From the NCBI GenBank assembly GCA_963744255.1, contig CAVUSZ010000012.1:7579-71578 (forward strand): a DNA stretch of 64,000 nucleotides, in the 5' to 3' direction. This document shows, in pieces, positions 1-8,254 of this stretch. This DNA is from DATEDA01 sp963744255. Its GTDB lineage: Bacteria; Pseudomonadota; Gammaproteobacteria; Burkholderiales; SG8-39. Within the stretch, counting starts at the first letter, position 1. Every line of letters begins with the position of its first letter. The notes under the pieces were generated by a model. That model searched no databases and was not told where the DNA came from. It was given only the letters and a program-made list of their open reading frames with translations. Position numbers and translations under genes: made by a program.

Positions 1-1
1 G

Positions 2-601
2 CTCGGCGAGATGTTCGACCCGGCGCTCGCCGGGTACTGGGGCCATGCCGATCACTACAAGGCGATGGACGTGGCGCTAGCGATGATCCGCGCGAACGCG
101 GCGAAGGTGGACGGCGTGAAGGTGTCGCTCCTCGACAAGCAGAAGGAGGTCGACATGCGCCGCGGACTGCCCGAGGGCGTCCGGATGTACACCGGCGACG
201 ACTTCAACTACGCCGAGCTGATCGAGGGCGACGACAAGGGCTACTCCGATGCGTTGCTCGGCATCTTCGACGCGATCGCGCCGGCAGCCTCGACGGCGCT
301 GTCCACGCTCGCTGCGGGCGATCGCGTGCGCTTCCACGAGATCCTGGCGCCGACGGTGCCGCTATCGCGCCATGTCTTCGGCGCGCCGACGCGGTTCTAC
401 AAGACGGGCGTGGTGTTCCTTGCCTGGCTGAACGGGCACCAGGACCACTTCGTGATGGTCGGGGGGCAGCAGAGCGCGCGCAGCATCCTGCATCTCGCCG
501 ACGTGTTCCGGCTCGCCGATCGCGCGGGCCTGCTGCGCGATCCGGAGCTGGCGGTACGCCGCATGCGCGAGCTCCTCGCGGTCCACGGCATCGAGGGCTG
601 A
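2..601 (+). CDS. DUF993 family protein (5' truncated by window edge)
   Basis: The reading frame is open to the first base, so this is the C-terminal ~200 residues of a longer protein; the first ATG at 11 need not be the true start. The sequence resembles the DUF993 family, which databases group with dihydrodipicolinate synthase-like TIM-barrel aldolases. A substrate cannot be read from the fragment. The stop codon overlaps the ATG of the next gene by one base (TGATG), which implies translational coupling. It probably belongs to the catabolic operon that runs to 10207, where a Gfo/Idh oxidoreductase and a sugar-isomerase-like TIM barrel also occur. The family call is fairly confident; the function is unknown. 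Confidence 0.72.
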   Translation, partial: LGEMFDPALAGYWGHADHYKAMDVALAMIRANAAKVDGVKVSLLDKQKEVDMRRGLPEGVRMYTGDDFNYAELIEGDDKGYSDALLGIFDAIAPAASTALSTLAAGDRVRFHEILAPTVPLSRHVFGAPTRFYKTGVVFLAWLNGHQDHFVMVGGQQSARSILHLADVFRLADRAGLLRDPELAVRRMRELLAVHGIEG

Positions 602-1524
602 TGCGCATCGTCTCGCTCCTGCCGAGCGCGACCGAGATCGTCTGCGCGGTGGGTTTGCGCGACGCGCTCGTCGGCCGCTCGCACGAATGCGATTTTCCAC
701 CCGGCGTCGAGCGCCTGCCGGCGCTGTGCGAGCCGAAGGTGCCGATCCATGGCGCGAGCCGCGAGATCGACCGCGAGGTGCGGCGCCTCGTCGCCGATGG
801 GCTGTCGGTCTATCGCGTCGATGCGGAGGCGCTGCGCGCGCTCGCGCCCGACGTCGTCGTCACGCAAACGCAGTGCGAGGTCTGCGCGGTGAGCGAGGCC
901 GACGTCGTCGCGGCGACGTGCGACTGGGCCGGGGGCGCGGTCCGCATCGTCTCGCTTGCCCCGGCGCGGCTCGACGACGTGCTCGTCGACGTCGAACGCG
1001 TCGGCACGGCGCTCGGCGTCGCGGAGCGCGGCGCGGCGGTCGTCGCCCGCCTGCGCGAGCGGCTCGCTGCGCTCGCCGCGCGGACGCGCGAGCTGCCGCG
1101 TCCGAGCGTCGCCTGCATCGAATGGCCCGACCCCTTGATGGCGGCGGGCAACTGGGTGCCTGAGCTCGTCGAGCTCGCGGGCGGTCGCAATCTCTTCGGC
1201 GCCGTCGGCGAGCATTCGCCGTGGCTCCAATGGGATGCCGTGCGCGCAGCCGATCCGGACGTGATCGTCGCCATGCCGTGCGGGTTCGACCTGGCGCGCA
1301 CCCGGCGCGAGATGGCGTCCCTCGAGCGCCTGTCGGGCTGGGACAACCTGCGCGCTGTGCGCGCGGGCCGAGTTGCGGTGGTCGACGGCCATCAGTACTT
1401 CAATCGCCCCGGGCCGCGGCTGGTCGAGTCGGCGGAGATCCTGGCCGAGATCCTGCATCCCGGCGCGCTCGACTTCGGCCACCGCGGCAAGGGCTGGGCG
1501 TCGTACGAAGCGGTGGCTACATGA
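601..1524 (+). CDS. Cobalamin-binding protein, BtuF-like periplasmic-binding fold
   Basis: A 307-residue protein opening MRIVSLLPSATEIVCAVG, the typical start of the BtuF/FecB-like (PF01497) fold, with a second lobe from about residue 170. There is no signal peptide, so it may act in the cytoplasm or have lost export; many such stand-alone homologues are annotated only as cobalamin-binding proteins. No ABC permease or ATPase for corrinoids lies nearby, so a role in B12 uptake is not supported by context. The start overlaps the upstream stop by one base. A 145-bp gap with a palindromic repeat separates it from the next gene. Confidence 0.75.
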   Translation: MRIVSLLPSATEIVCAVGLRDALVGRSHECDFPPGVERLPALCEPKVPIHGASREIDREVRRLVADGLSVYRVDAEALRALAPDVVVTQTQCEVCAVSEADVVAATCDWAGGAVRIVSLAPARLDDVLVDVERVGTALGVAERGAAVVARLRERLAALAARTRELPRPSVACIEWPDPLMAAGNWVPELVELAGGRNLFGAVGEHSPWLQWDAVRAADPDVIVAMPCGFDLARTRREMASLERLSGWDNLRAVRAGRVAVVDGHQYFNRPGPRLVESAEILAEILHPGALDFGHRGKGWASYEAVAT

Positions 1525-1530
1525 GACACC

Positions 1531-1590
1531 CGGTGCGAAGGAAGGGGTGGGACCCTTCCCTTCCCACCCTGGTGCCCTTCGGAATGACGG
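1531..1590. repeat. Nested palindromic intergenic repeat
   Basis: Inside the only sizeable gap of the first half of the operon lies a nested inverted repeat. The inner arms GGGTGGGA (1545-1552) and TCCCACCC (1562-1569) are perfect; outer arms CGAAG (1536-1540) and CTTCG (1577-1581) also pair. The composition and the trailing GGAATGACGG resemble the dispersed palindromes of many proteobacterial genomes. It lacks a T-run, so it is not a typical terminator. Whether further copies exist outside the window is not known. Confidence 0.5.
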
Positions 1591-1669
1591 AGATCGACGG
1601 CAAAACGAATGCGGCCCGCTGCCGACCGCGCCGCGCAGGGCCGCAGCTGGCGCGATCGGAGGCAGCGGC

Positions 1670-3262
1670 ATGACGCGCTCGAAGGTCATTTCGTTCGAGG
1701 AGGCGGCGCGTCTGATCGCGGACGGCGCCGTGGTCGCGGCGAGCTCGTCCTCGGGCCTCGCGTGCCCCGACCGCATGCTCGCCGCGATCGGCGAGCGGTT
1801 CGGGCGCGAGGGCCACCCGCGCGAACTGACGTTCTTCCTCCCGATCGCCGCCGGCGACATGTACGGCATCAAGGGCATCGATCACGTCGCGCGGAAGGGG
1901 CTCTTGAGGACCGTGATCGCCGGCTCCTATCCGAGCGGGCCGTCGTCGATGGAATCGCCCGCGATCTGGAAGATGATCGCGGCGGACGAGGTCGCGGCCT
2001 ACAACGTCCCGTCGGGGATCCTCTTCGACATGTGCCGCGAAGCCGCCGCACGCCGCGCGGGGGTGATGACGCGCGTCGGGCTCGACACCTTCGTCGATCC
2101 GCGCCGCAACGGCTGCCGGATGAACGGAGCCGCGCGCGCGGATATCGTCAAGCTCGTCAGGCTCGATGGCGGCGAGTGGCTCCACTTTCCGAACGTGTAC
2201 CCGCAGGTTGCGATCATCCGCGGCACGACCGCGGACGAAGCGGGCAACGTCTCGATGGAGCACGAGGGCGCCTACCTCGGCGTGCTCGACGTCGCGCTCG
2301 CCGCGCGGAATTCCGGCGGCGTCGTGATTGCGCAGGTGAAGCGCACGGTAGCGCGCGGCGCGATCCCCGCTCAACGCGCCTACGTGCCTTCGACCCTGGT
2401 CGACTACATCGTCGTCGATCCGGCCCAGATGCAGGCGACACAGACGCCTTACGATCCGGCGATCTCGGGCGAGGCGCGGAGAGCCCTCGCCGATTTCGAG
2501 GCGGTGCCGTGGGGGCCGGAGAAGGTGATCGCCCGGCGCGCGGCGATGGAGCTCGCGCGGGACGACTCGGTCAACCTCGGGTTCGGCATTTCGCCGCTGG
2601 TGCCCGGCATCCTGCTCGAGGAGGGCCTCGCGGACGCCGTCACCTGGACGGTGGAGCAGGGTCCGGTCGGTGGCGTGCCGCTCACCGGCTTCGTGTTCGG
2701 GTGCTCGGCGAACGCCGAGGCAATCCTGCCTTCGCCCTACCAGTTCATCTACTACCAGGGCGGCGGCGAGGATGTCGGGCTGCTATCGTTCATGGAGGTC
2801 GGCCGGGACGGGAGCGTGAACGTCTCGCGCCTCGCCTCGAAACCGCACGTCACCGCGGGCTGCGGCGGCTTCGTCGACATCACGGCGCATGCGCGCAAGC
2901 TCGTCTTCTCGGGATTCTTCCGGGCAGCGGGGCTCGATCTCGACCTTGCCGGCGGCCAGCTCGCGATTCGCAAAGAGGGGAAGTTCGCGAAGTTCGTGCC
3001 CGAGGTCGAGCACGTCACGTTCTCCGGCCGCCGCGCGCGCGAGCAGCGGCAGGACGTCACCTACGTCACCGAGCGCTGCGTGATCCGCCTCGCCGACCAG
3101 GGCCTCACGGTGACCGAGATCGCGCCGGGCGTCGACCTCGCGCGCGATGTGCTCGCGCAAGCGGGGATCGAGCTCAAGGTCGCGCCGGACGTGAAGACGA
3201 TGGACGCGCGGCTCTTCCGGCCGGAGCCGATGGGGCTTGCTCTCTCCCCGCCCCGCCGATGA
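1670..3262 (+). CDS. Family I CoA-transferase (propionate/acetate CoA-transferase type)
   Basis: A 530-residue fused CoA-transferase that moves CoA between acyl-CoA and a carboxylic acid through a glutamyl-CoA intermediate. The catalytic glutamate is very likely Glu329 in TVEQGPVGG, which matches the conserved VExGxxGG site of this family. N- and C-terminal halves correspond to the alpha and beta subunits of two-subunit enzymes. The ATG at 1670 is chosen because family similarity begins at MTRSKVISFEEAARLI; the frame is open further upstream across the repeat, which I treat as non-coding. It overlaps MaoC by four bases (ATGA). In context it would activate the imported acid or an intermediate. 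Confidence 0.88.
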   Translation: MTRSKVISFEEAARLIADGAVVAASSSSGLACPDRMLAAIGERFGREGHPRELTFFLPIAAGDMYGIKGIDHVARKGLLRTVIAGSYPSGPSSMESPAIWKMIAADEVAAYNVPSGILFDMCREAAARRAGVMTRVGLDTFVDPRRNGCRMNGAARADIVKLVRLDGGEWLHFPNVYPQVAIIRGTTADEAGNVSMEHEGAYLGVLDVALAARNSGGVVIAQVKRTVARGAIPAQRAYVPSTLVDYIVVDPAQMQATQTPYDPAISGEARRALADFEAVPWGPEKVIARRAAMELARDDSVNLGFGISPLVPGILLEEGLADAVTWTVEQGPVGGVPLTGFVFGCSANAEAILPSPYQFIYYQGGGEDVGLLSFMEVGRDGSVNVSRLASKPHVTAGCGGFVDITAHARKLVFSGFFRAAGLDLDLAGGQLAIRKEGKFAKFVPEVEHVTFSGRRAREQRQDVTYVTERCVIRLADQGLTVTEIAPGVDLARDVLAQAGIELKVAPDVKTMDARLFRPEPMGLALSPPRR

Positions 3263-3708
3263 ATCCCGGGGTGAACTGGTACGAGGACTGCGCGGTCGGC
3301 GATCGCTTCACGACCGGCGGCATCGTCGTCACCGAAGCGCTGATCCAGGCTTTCGCCGGCTTGTCGGGCGACTTCTTCGATCTGCACGTGGACGACGAGT
3401 TCGCGCGCGGCCTCGGCTTCCCGGGGCGGGTGGCGCACGGCATCCTCGGCCTCGCGCTCACCGACGGCCTGAAGAACCGCGCCGACCACCGCTTTCGCGC
3501 CGTCGCGTCGCTCGGCTGGAACTGGAAGTTCACCGGCCCGATCTTCGTCGGCGACCGCATCCGGGCCGAGGTGAGCGTGCAGGCGAAGCGCGAGACGAAG
3601 CGTGCCGACCGCGGCATCCTCACGCTCGCGTTCGAGGTGAAGAATCAGCGCGGCGAAGTCGTGCAGCAGGGCACGAACGAGCTGATGGTGCTGAGGCAGC
3701 CGGGATGA
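3259..3708 (+). CDS. MaoC-like (R)-specific enoyl-CoA hydratase/dehydratase
   Basis: A 149-residue single hot-dog domain protein. The hydratase signature is visible around residues 34-43 (GLSGDFFDLH), with Asp38 and His43 as the likely catalytic pair, followed by the conserved VAHG segment. Proteins of this length hydrate trans-2-enoyl-CoA or dehydrate 3-hydroxyacyl-CoA. It overlaps both neighbours by four bases, so it is translated together with the CoA-transferase and the crotonase. Two different hydratase folds in a row suggest successive or stereospecific steps on a CoA thioester. The substrate is unknown. Confidence 0.87.
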   Translation: MNPGVNWYEDCAVGDRFTTGGIVVTEALIQAFAGLSGDFFDLHVDDEFARGLGFPGRVAHGILGLALTDGLKNRADHRFRAVASLGWNWKFTGPIFVGDRIRAEVSVQAKRETKRADRGILTLAFEVKNQRGEVVQQGTNELMVLRQPG

Positions 3709-4481
3709 GCGCCAACCTCCGTTTCGAGATCGACGGCCCGGTCGCGAGGATCACGCTCGACCGCGCCGGGAAGCTGAACGCGCTCACCATGGCGATGCTC
3801 GAGGCGCTCGAGGCGGCGTGCGGGGCGATCGATCGCGACGAGTCGGTGCGCGCGGTGATCGTCGCGTCCTCGTCGGCGAGGGCGTTCTGCGCCGGCGCCG
3901 ACATCATCGAGTGGTCCGAGCTGCCGGCGACCGCGATGTGGGCCCGCTGGATCCGCGAGGGCCACCGGGTGTTCGACCGGCTCGCGCGGCTCCGCCAGCC
4001 GACCATCGCCGCGATCGGCGGCATCGCCTACGGCGGCGGACTCGAGCTTGCGCTCGCCTGCGACCTGCGGATCGCCGCCGCCGGGGCGCGCTTCGCTTTT
4101 CCCGAGGTCGCGATCGGCGCGGTGCCGGGGTGGGCGGGGTCCCAGCGTCTGCCGCGGATCGTTGGCGCCGGCCGCGCCAAGCAGATGATCCTCGGCGGCG
4201 AGCCGATCGACGCCGCCGCCGCGGCGTCATGGGGGCTCGTCAACGAAGTGGTGCCCGCCGATCGGCTGGCCAATCGCGCGCTTGAGTTGGCGCGCCGCAT
4301 CGCCGAGAATGCGCCGACTGCGGTCCAGGCGGCGAAACAGCTCGCCAACGCGGCGTCCGGGGAAGGGCTGGCGATGACCTTGGAATCGCTCGCCGCGGGG
4401 CTTGCGGCCTCGACCGAGGATGCCCGCGAAGGAATCGCGGCGTTTCGCGCGAAGCGGAAGCCGAACTACACCGGGAAATGA
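3705..4481 (+). CDS. Enoyl-CoA hydratase/isomerase (crotonase family)
   Basis: A 258-residue crotonase-fold protein. The oxyanion-hole region FCAGADI (residues 61-67) and both hydratase glutamates are present: Glu114 in GGGLELALACD and Glu134 in FPEVAIG. That supports true hydratase chemistry rather than a degenerate member. The length is typical. It begins inside the MaoC stop (ATGA overlap). The gene ends 25 bp before dctP, whose own strong ribosome site follows. It probably hydrates an unsaturated CoA ester made from the transported acid. Confidence 0.9.
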   Translation: MSANLRFEIDGPVARITLDRAGKLNALTMAMLEALEAACGAIDRDESVRAVIVASSSARAFCAGADIIEWSELPATAMWARWIREGHRVFDRLARLRQPTIAAIGGIAYGGGLELALACDLRIAAAGARFAFPEVAIGAVPGWAGSQRLPRIVGAGRAKQMILGGEPIDAAAAASWGLVNEVVPADRLANRALELARRIAENAPTAVQAAKQLANAASGEGLAMTLESLAAGLAASTEDAREGIAAFRAKRKPNYTGK

Positions 4482-4506
4482 CCCGATCCACCACGAAGGA
4501 GGAGAA

Positions 4507-5499
4507 ATGAAGCGCAGAGAATTCCTTTCCACCGTCGCCGCGGGCGCCGTCGCGGCGGGCCTCAGCGGCGCCGCGCACGCGCAGACGATCACGCTGAACG
4601 GCGCGGTGCAGTTCAACGACGACCACGCCTTCACCAAGTCGCTCATGCGGTTCGAGGAGCTGGTCAAGAAGTACTACGGCAAACCGATCAACTTCACGCT
4701 GCACAAGAATTCCAGCCTCGGCCTCGAGAAGCAGTACTTCGAGTACATGGCGCAGGGCAAGGCGGTCGACTACGCGATCGTGTCGCCGGCGCACATGTCG
4801 ACCTTCTCCAAGGCGGCGCCGTTCATCGACGCGCCGTTCATCTTCCGCGACCTCGACCACTGGAACAAGGTGCTCGACGCCGATCTGCTGAAACCGATTG
4901 CCGACGAGATCAACCAGAAGGCCGAGGTCATGCTGATCGGCTACGCCGGCGGCGGCACGCGCAACATCTTCGTCAACAAGCCGGTACGGAATCTCCAGGA
5001 GATGAAGGGCCTCAAGGTGCGCGTGCAGGGTGCGCCGATCTGGAGCCGGACCTTCCAGGCTGCCGGCATGGCGCCGACGGTGATCGCCTACAACGAGGTC
5101 TACAACGCGATCCAGAACGGCGTGATTCAGGCCGGCGAGAACGAGGCGGCGGGCGTCGAGCAGATGAAGTTCTACGAGGTCGGCCCGAACCTCTCGATGA
5201 CCGAGCACGCGATCACGATCCGGCCGCTCTGCTTCTCGACCAAGACCTTCAACAAGCTGCCGCAGGATCTCCAAGCCGCGATCCTCAAGGCCGGCAAGGA
5301 GGCGGGCGCCTACGGCCGCCAGATCGAGTCGAGCGAGGACACGGCCAAGCTCGACAAGATGGAGAAAGAGGGCAAGATCAAGCGCATCCCGTTCGCCGAC
5401 CGCGCCCAGATGAAGCAGGCGGTTGACCCGGTCATCGCGGCGTACGCCAAGGAGATCGGCGCCGACGGCATCCTGGCGAAGATCAACGCCACCAAGTAG
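4507..5499 (+). CDS. dctP: TRAP transporter solute-binding protein, DctP family
   Basis: A 330-residue periplasmic binding protein of a TRAP system, which captures a carboxylate and passes it to the membrane permeases. Residues 1-25 form a signal with a twin-arginine-like RREFL segment and an AHA cleavage site before QT. The central region carries the family's RVQGAP segment, around the arginine that normally grips the substrate carboxylate. The ATG at 4507 follows an AGGAGGAGAA ribosome site. A strong hairpin lies just downstream, before dctQ, consistent with higher output of the binding protein than of the permeases. The ligand is not identified. Confidence 0.93.
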   Translation: MKRREFLSTVAAGAVAAGLSGAAHAQTITLNGAVQFNDDHAFTKSLMRFEELVKKYYGKPINFTLHKNSSLGLEKQYFEYMAQGKAVDYAIVSPAHMSTFSKAAPFIDAPFIFRDLDHWNKVLDADLLKPIADEINQKAEVMLIGYAGGGTRNIFVNKPVRNLQEMKGLKVRVQGAPIWSRTFQAAGMAPTVIAYNEVYNAIQNGVIQAGENEAAGVEQMKFYEVGPNLSMTEHAITIRPLCFSTKTFNKLPQDLQAAILKAGKEAGAYGRQIESSEDTAKLDKMEKEGKIKRIPFADRAQMKQAVDPVIAAYAKEIGADGILAKINATK

Positions 5500-5511
5500 C
5501 GTGTCCGTCTC

Positions 5512-5542
5512 CCGGGCCGGCGGGCGTCGCCCGCCGGCCCGG
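5512..5542 (+). terminator. Hairpin terminator/attenuator between dctP and dctQ
   Basis: A perfect 13-bp GC stem (CCGGGCCGGCGGG at 5512-5524 with CCCGCCGGCCCGG at 5530-5542) and a five-base loop, followed by ATGTTTT. Placed between the binding-protein gene and the permease genes, it probably stops part of transcription or protects the dctP mRNA 3' end. Confidence 0.75.
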
Positions 5543-5561
5543 ATGTTTTCCGGGGAGGAGC

Positions 5562-6074
5562 ATGTCCGACGCAACGTCTGTCGCGCGCGGCCGCTGGCGC
5601 CGCTTCACGACCTGGTACGCCTGGCTGCTCTCGTGGCTGCTCGTGATCTCGGTCGGGATCCTCGTCATCCCAGTGAGCCTGCAGATCTTCTCGCGGTACA
5701 CCGCGCTGATCCCGAGCTACATCTGGACCGAGGAGATGGCCCGTTTTCTCTTCATCTGGATGATCATGATCGGGGCGATGCTCGGCATCCGCGAGGGCAC
5801 GCACTTCGAGGTCGACGTGTGGCCGCGGATGGGGCCGCGCGCGCAAGCTGCGCTCAATCTCGTCGTGGGGGTTGCAGTGCTCGTGCTGGCGTTCGTCTTC
5901 GTCTGGGCAGGGATCGAGTTCACGCGCTTCGCCTGGAACCGGATCTCCGAGCTGGCCGAGCTGCCGCTCTGGCTGATCCACGTCGCCTGGCCGCTCACCG
6001 GCGCGACCTGGCTCGTCTTCCAGGGCGAGAAGATGGTCGAGAACTACCGAATCCTCGCCGGACGGGCCGCATGA
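5562..6074 (+). CDS. dctQ: TRAP transporter small permease, DctQ family
   Basis: A 170-residue membrane protein with four predicted membrane segments (roughly residues 20-43, 56-78, 96-118, 136-158), the normal architecture of the TRAP small subunit. The conserved WTEEMARFLFIW segment after the first helix is characteristic. It follows a GGGGAGGAG ribosome site. It partners with dctM to import the ligand with sodium. A 57-bp spacer with repeat-like sequence separates it from dctM, unlike the tight overlaps elsewhere in the operon. Confidence 0.92.
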   Translation: MSDATSVARGRWRRFTTWYAWLLSWLLVISVGILVIPVSLQIFSRYTALIPSYIWTEEMARFLFIWMIMIGAMLGIREGTHFEVDVWPRMGPRAQAALNLVVGVAVLVLAFVFVWAGIEFTRFAWNRISELAELPLWLIHVAWPLTGATWLVFQGEKMVENYRILAGRAA

Positions 6075-6131
6075 GCCCGCAGGGCCGCCCCAAGGGCGAA
6101 TCCCGAGCGCGCGAGCCGCGAGGGTAGTCCA
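6071..6131. repeat. Repeat-like insert between dctQ and dctM
   Basis: This spacer begins with an ATG that overlaps the dctQ stop and would read MSPQGRPKGES before ending. From memory, Burkholderiales genomes contain many intergenic stretches beginning with this ATGAGCCCGCAGGGCCGCCC-like sequence, which are often mis-annotated as protein N-termini. Only one copy is visible here, so the call rests on recollection rather than on repetition within the window. Confidence 0.35.
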
Positions 6132-7454
6132 ATGACCGCGGTCACTGCGCTCTCGCCCGGCATGGCCGCGCTGTGCCTGTTTGGGGTGTTCTTCCTGCTG
6201 CTGTTCCTGCGCGTGCCGGTCGCGTTCGCGCTGGGACTCGCGTGCCTGCCGCTGCTCGTCGCCGAGCCGCACCTCGACTCGATGGGACTCGTGCAGGAGA
6301 CATTCAACGCCTACAACTCGTTCATCCTGCTCGCGGTCCCGTTCTTCCTCCTCACCGCCAACCTGATGAACGTCGGCGGCATCACCGACCGGCTGGTGCG
6401 CTTCTCCCGCTCCATGGTGGGCCATTTCCCCGGCGGGCTCGCCCAGATCAACGTCGTGCTGTCGATCTTCTTCGCCGGCATCTCCGGCTCGTCGACCGCC
6501 GACGCGGCGAGCCAGTCGAAGATCTTCATCGAGGCGCAGCGGAAGGAAGGCTACGACGACGGCTTCTCGGTGGCGATCACCGCGGTATCGGCGGTGCTCG
6601 CCGTGATCATCCCGCCGTCGATCCTCATGATCGTCTGGGGCGGCGTGCTCACGGTGTCGATCGGTGCGCTGTTCCTCGCCGGCATCGTGCCCGGGCTCGC
6701 GATCGGGCTGGTGCAGATGGCCACGGTCCATGTCTACGCGAAGCTTCGCGGCTACCCGACCTATCCGCGGGCGACATGGGGCGAGTTCTTCGCTTCGGCT
6801 GCGGTGTCGATCCCGGCATTGATGACGCCGTTCATCATCGTCGGCGGCAAGATCTTCGGCTGGTTCACCGCGACCGAGTCGGCGTGCATCGCTGTGCTGT
6901 ACGCGGCCGTCCTGTCGTTCTTCTTCTACCGCGAGATGAACCTGAAAGGCCTGCACGAGGCGCTGCTCGACACCGGCAAGCTCGCGGCGGTGGCGCTGTT
7001 CTGTGTCGGGACCGCGAGCGCGTTCGGCTGGCTGCTCGCCTACTACCAGATCCCGAAGGCGATCCTCGAGGGCGTGTCCGCGTGGGGCATGGGGCTCACC
7101 GCGACCGGCTTCTTCATCGCGGCGGTATTCCTCGTCGTCGGCTGTTTCCTCGACGCGATCCCGGCGATCATCATCGTCGGCACAATCCTCGAGCCGCTGG
7201 CAAAGGCGGTGCACATGGACCCGGTGCAGTTCGCGATGATCGGCATCGTATCGCTTGCGTTCGGGCTGGTGACCCCGCCGTACGGACTGTGCCTGATGAT
7301 CTCGTGCGCCGTCGCGAAGATCCGAATGGTCGATGCTCTGAAGGACGTGATGATCATGCTCATGCCGATGCTCGGCGTGCTGGTGCTCGTCATCCTCTGG
7401 CCGGACTTCTCGCTCGCCCTGCCGAAGCTGGTTTCGCCCGAGTTCCTCAAGTGA
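6132..7454 (+). CDS. dctM: TRAP transporter large permease, DctM family
   Basis: A 440-residue hydrophobic protein with about 12 membrane segments, the usual size of the TRAP large subunit (DctM/SiaM). The conserved GISGSSTADAASQ segment, part of the sodium and substrate site, lies near residues 117-129, and the C-terminal half contains the matching TPPYG motif. It completes a three-gene TRAP system with dctP and dctQ. The stop overlaps the GTG start of the AroE-like gene by four bases, tying transport to metabolism in one transcript. Confidence 0.94.
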   Translation: MTAVTALSPGMAALCLFGVFFLLLFLRVPVAFALGLACLPLLVAEPHLDSMGLVQETFNAYNSFILLAVPFFLLTANLMNVGGITDRLVRFSRSMVGHFPGGLAQINVVLSIFFAGISGSSTADAASQSKIFIEAQRKEGYDDGFSVAITAVSAVLAVIIPPSILMIVWGGVLTVSIGALFLAGIVPGLAIGLVQMATVHVYAKLRGYPTYPRATWGEFFASAAVSIPALMTPFIIVGGKIFGWFTATESACIAVLYAAVLSFFFYREMNLKGLHEALLDTGKLAAVALFCVGTASAFGWLLAYYQIPKAILEGVSAWGMGLTATGFFIAAVFLVVGCFLDAIPAIIIVGTILEPLAKAVHMDPVQFAMIGIVSLAFGLVTPPYGLCLMISCAVAKIRMVDALKDVMIMLMPMLGVLVLVILWPDFSLALPKLVSPEFLK

Positions 7455-8254
7455 TCTCCGGCACCACGCGCCTCTACGTCATCCTCGGCGACCCGATCGC
7501 CAAGGTGCGCTCGCCCGAAGCTTTCAATGGGGCGTTCGGGCGCCACGGCGTCGACGCGGTCCTCGTGCCGGTCGAATGCGCGGCGGCCGATCTGGCAGCA
7601 ACGGTCGGCGGGTTGAAGCGCGTGCGCAACCTGGACGGGCTCGTCTTCACGATGCCGCACAAGGCGGCGGCGCTCGCGCTCGTCGACCAGCCGAGCGAGA
7701 CCGCACGCCGCGTTGGCGCGATCAACGCTGCGCGCCGCGACGCCGCCGGCCGCTGGCACGGCGACATGTTCGACGGCGCCGGGTTCGTCGGAGGCCTGAA
7801 GCGGCACGGCCACGAGGCGCGTGGACGCCGCGCTGCGCTCCTCGGCGCTGGCGGCGCGGGGCGCGCCATCGCGTTCGCGCTCGCCGGCGCGGGCGTCGCG
7901 GCGATCACGGTCCACGACCTCGACCCCGCGAAAGCGGTTACGCTTGCGGCCGACCTCGCGAGCGCGTATCCGGCGCTCGCGGCGCGTGGCGGTGCGCCGC
8001 GCGCCGGCGAGTTCGATCTGCTCGTCAACGCCACCCCGGCCGGCATGCGGCCGGACGATCCGCTGCCGTGGCCGGTCGACGGACTTGCGCCCGGCACGAT
8101 CGTCGGCGACGTCACCACCAAGCCCGAGATCACGCCATTTCTCGCCGCAGCGCGCGAACGCCGCTGCGCGGTCCTCACCGGGCGCGACATGGTCGAGGGG
8201 CAGCTCGCGGCGCTCTTCCGGTTCTTCGGCTTCGACGTGGATCCGCTCTCATGA
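7451..8254 (+). CDS. Shikimate/quinate dehydrogenase-like NAD(P)-dependent oxidoreductase
   Basis: A 267-residue AroE-family protein starting at GTG 7451. The catalytic lysine is visible in TMPHK, the aspartate in GDMFDGAGF, and the nucleotide site in LGAGGAGRA. The substrate loop reads GDPIAKVRSP; E. coli AroE has GNPIAHSKSP, so one of the two shikimate-binding serines is replaced by Val. That, with the catabolic setting, suggests oxidation of a shikimate-, quinate- or other hydroxy-acid-like compound rather than the biosynthetic aroE. It overlaps dctM and the following isomerase-like gene by four bases each. Confidence 0.83.
   Translation: MISGTTRLYVILGDPIAKVRSPEAFNGAFGRHGVDAVLVPVECAAADLAATVGGLKRVRNLDGLVFTMPHKAAALALVDQPSETARRVGAINAARRDAAGRWHGDMFDGAGFVGGLKRHGHEARGRRAALLGAGGAGRAIAFALAGAGVAAITVHDLDPAKAVTLAADLASAYPALAARGGAPRAGEFDLLVNATPAGMRPDDPLPWPVDGLAPGTIVGDVTTKPEITPFLAAARERRCAVLTGRDMVEGQLAALFRFFGFDVDPLS

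Noticed and set aside
1373..1669. N-terminal extension of the CoA-transferase (frame open from 1373)
   Set aside because: It overlaps the 3' end of the BtuF-like gene and a palindromic repeat and is not protein-like; ATG 1670 matches the family start.
5310..7214. 634-codon reverse open frame opposite dctQ/dctM
   Set aside because: Composition is dominated by Arg, Asp, Glu and His, as expected from the antisense of GC-rich genes; the forward strand encodes recognisable TRAP proteins.
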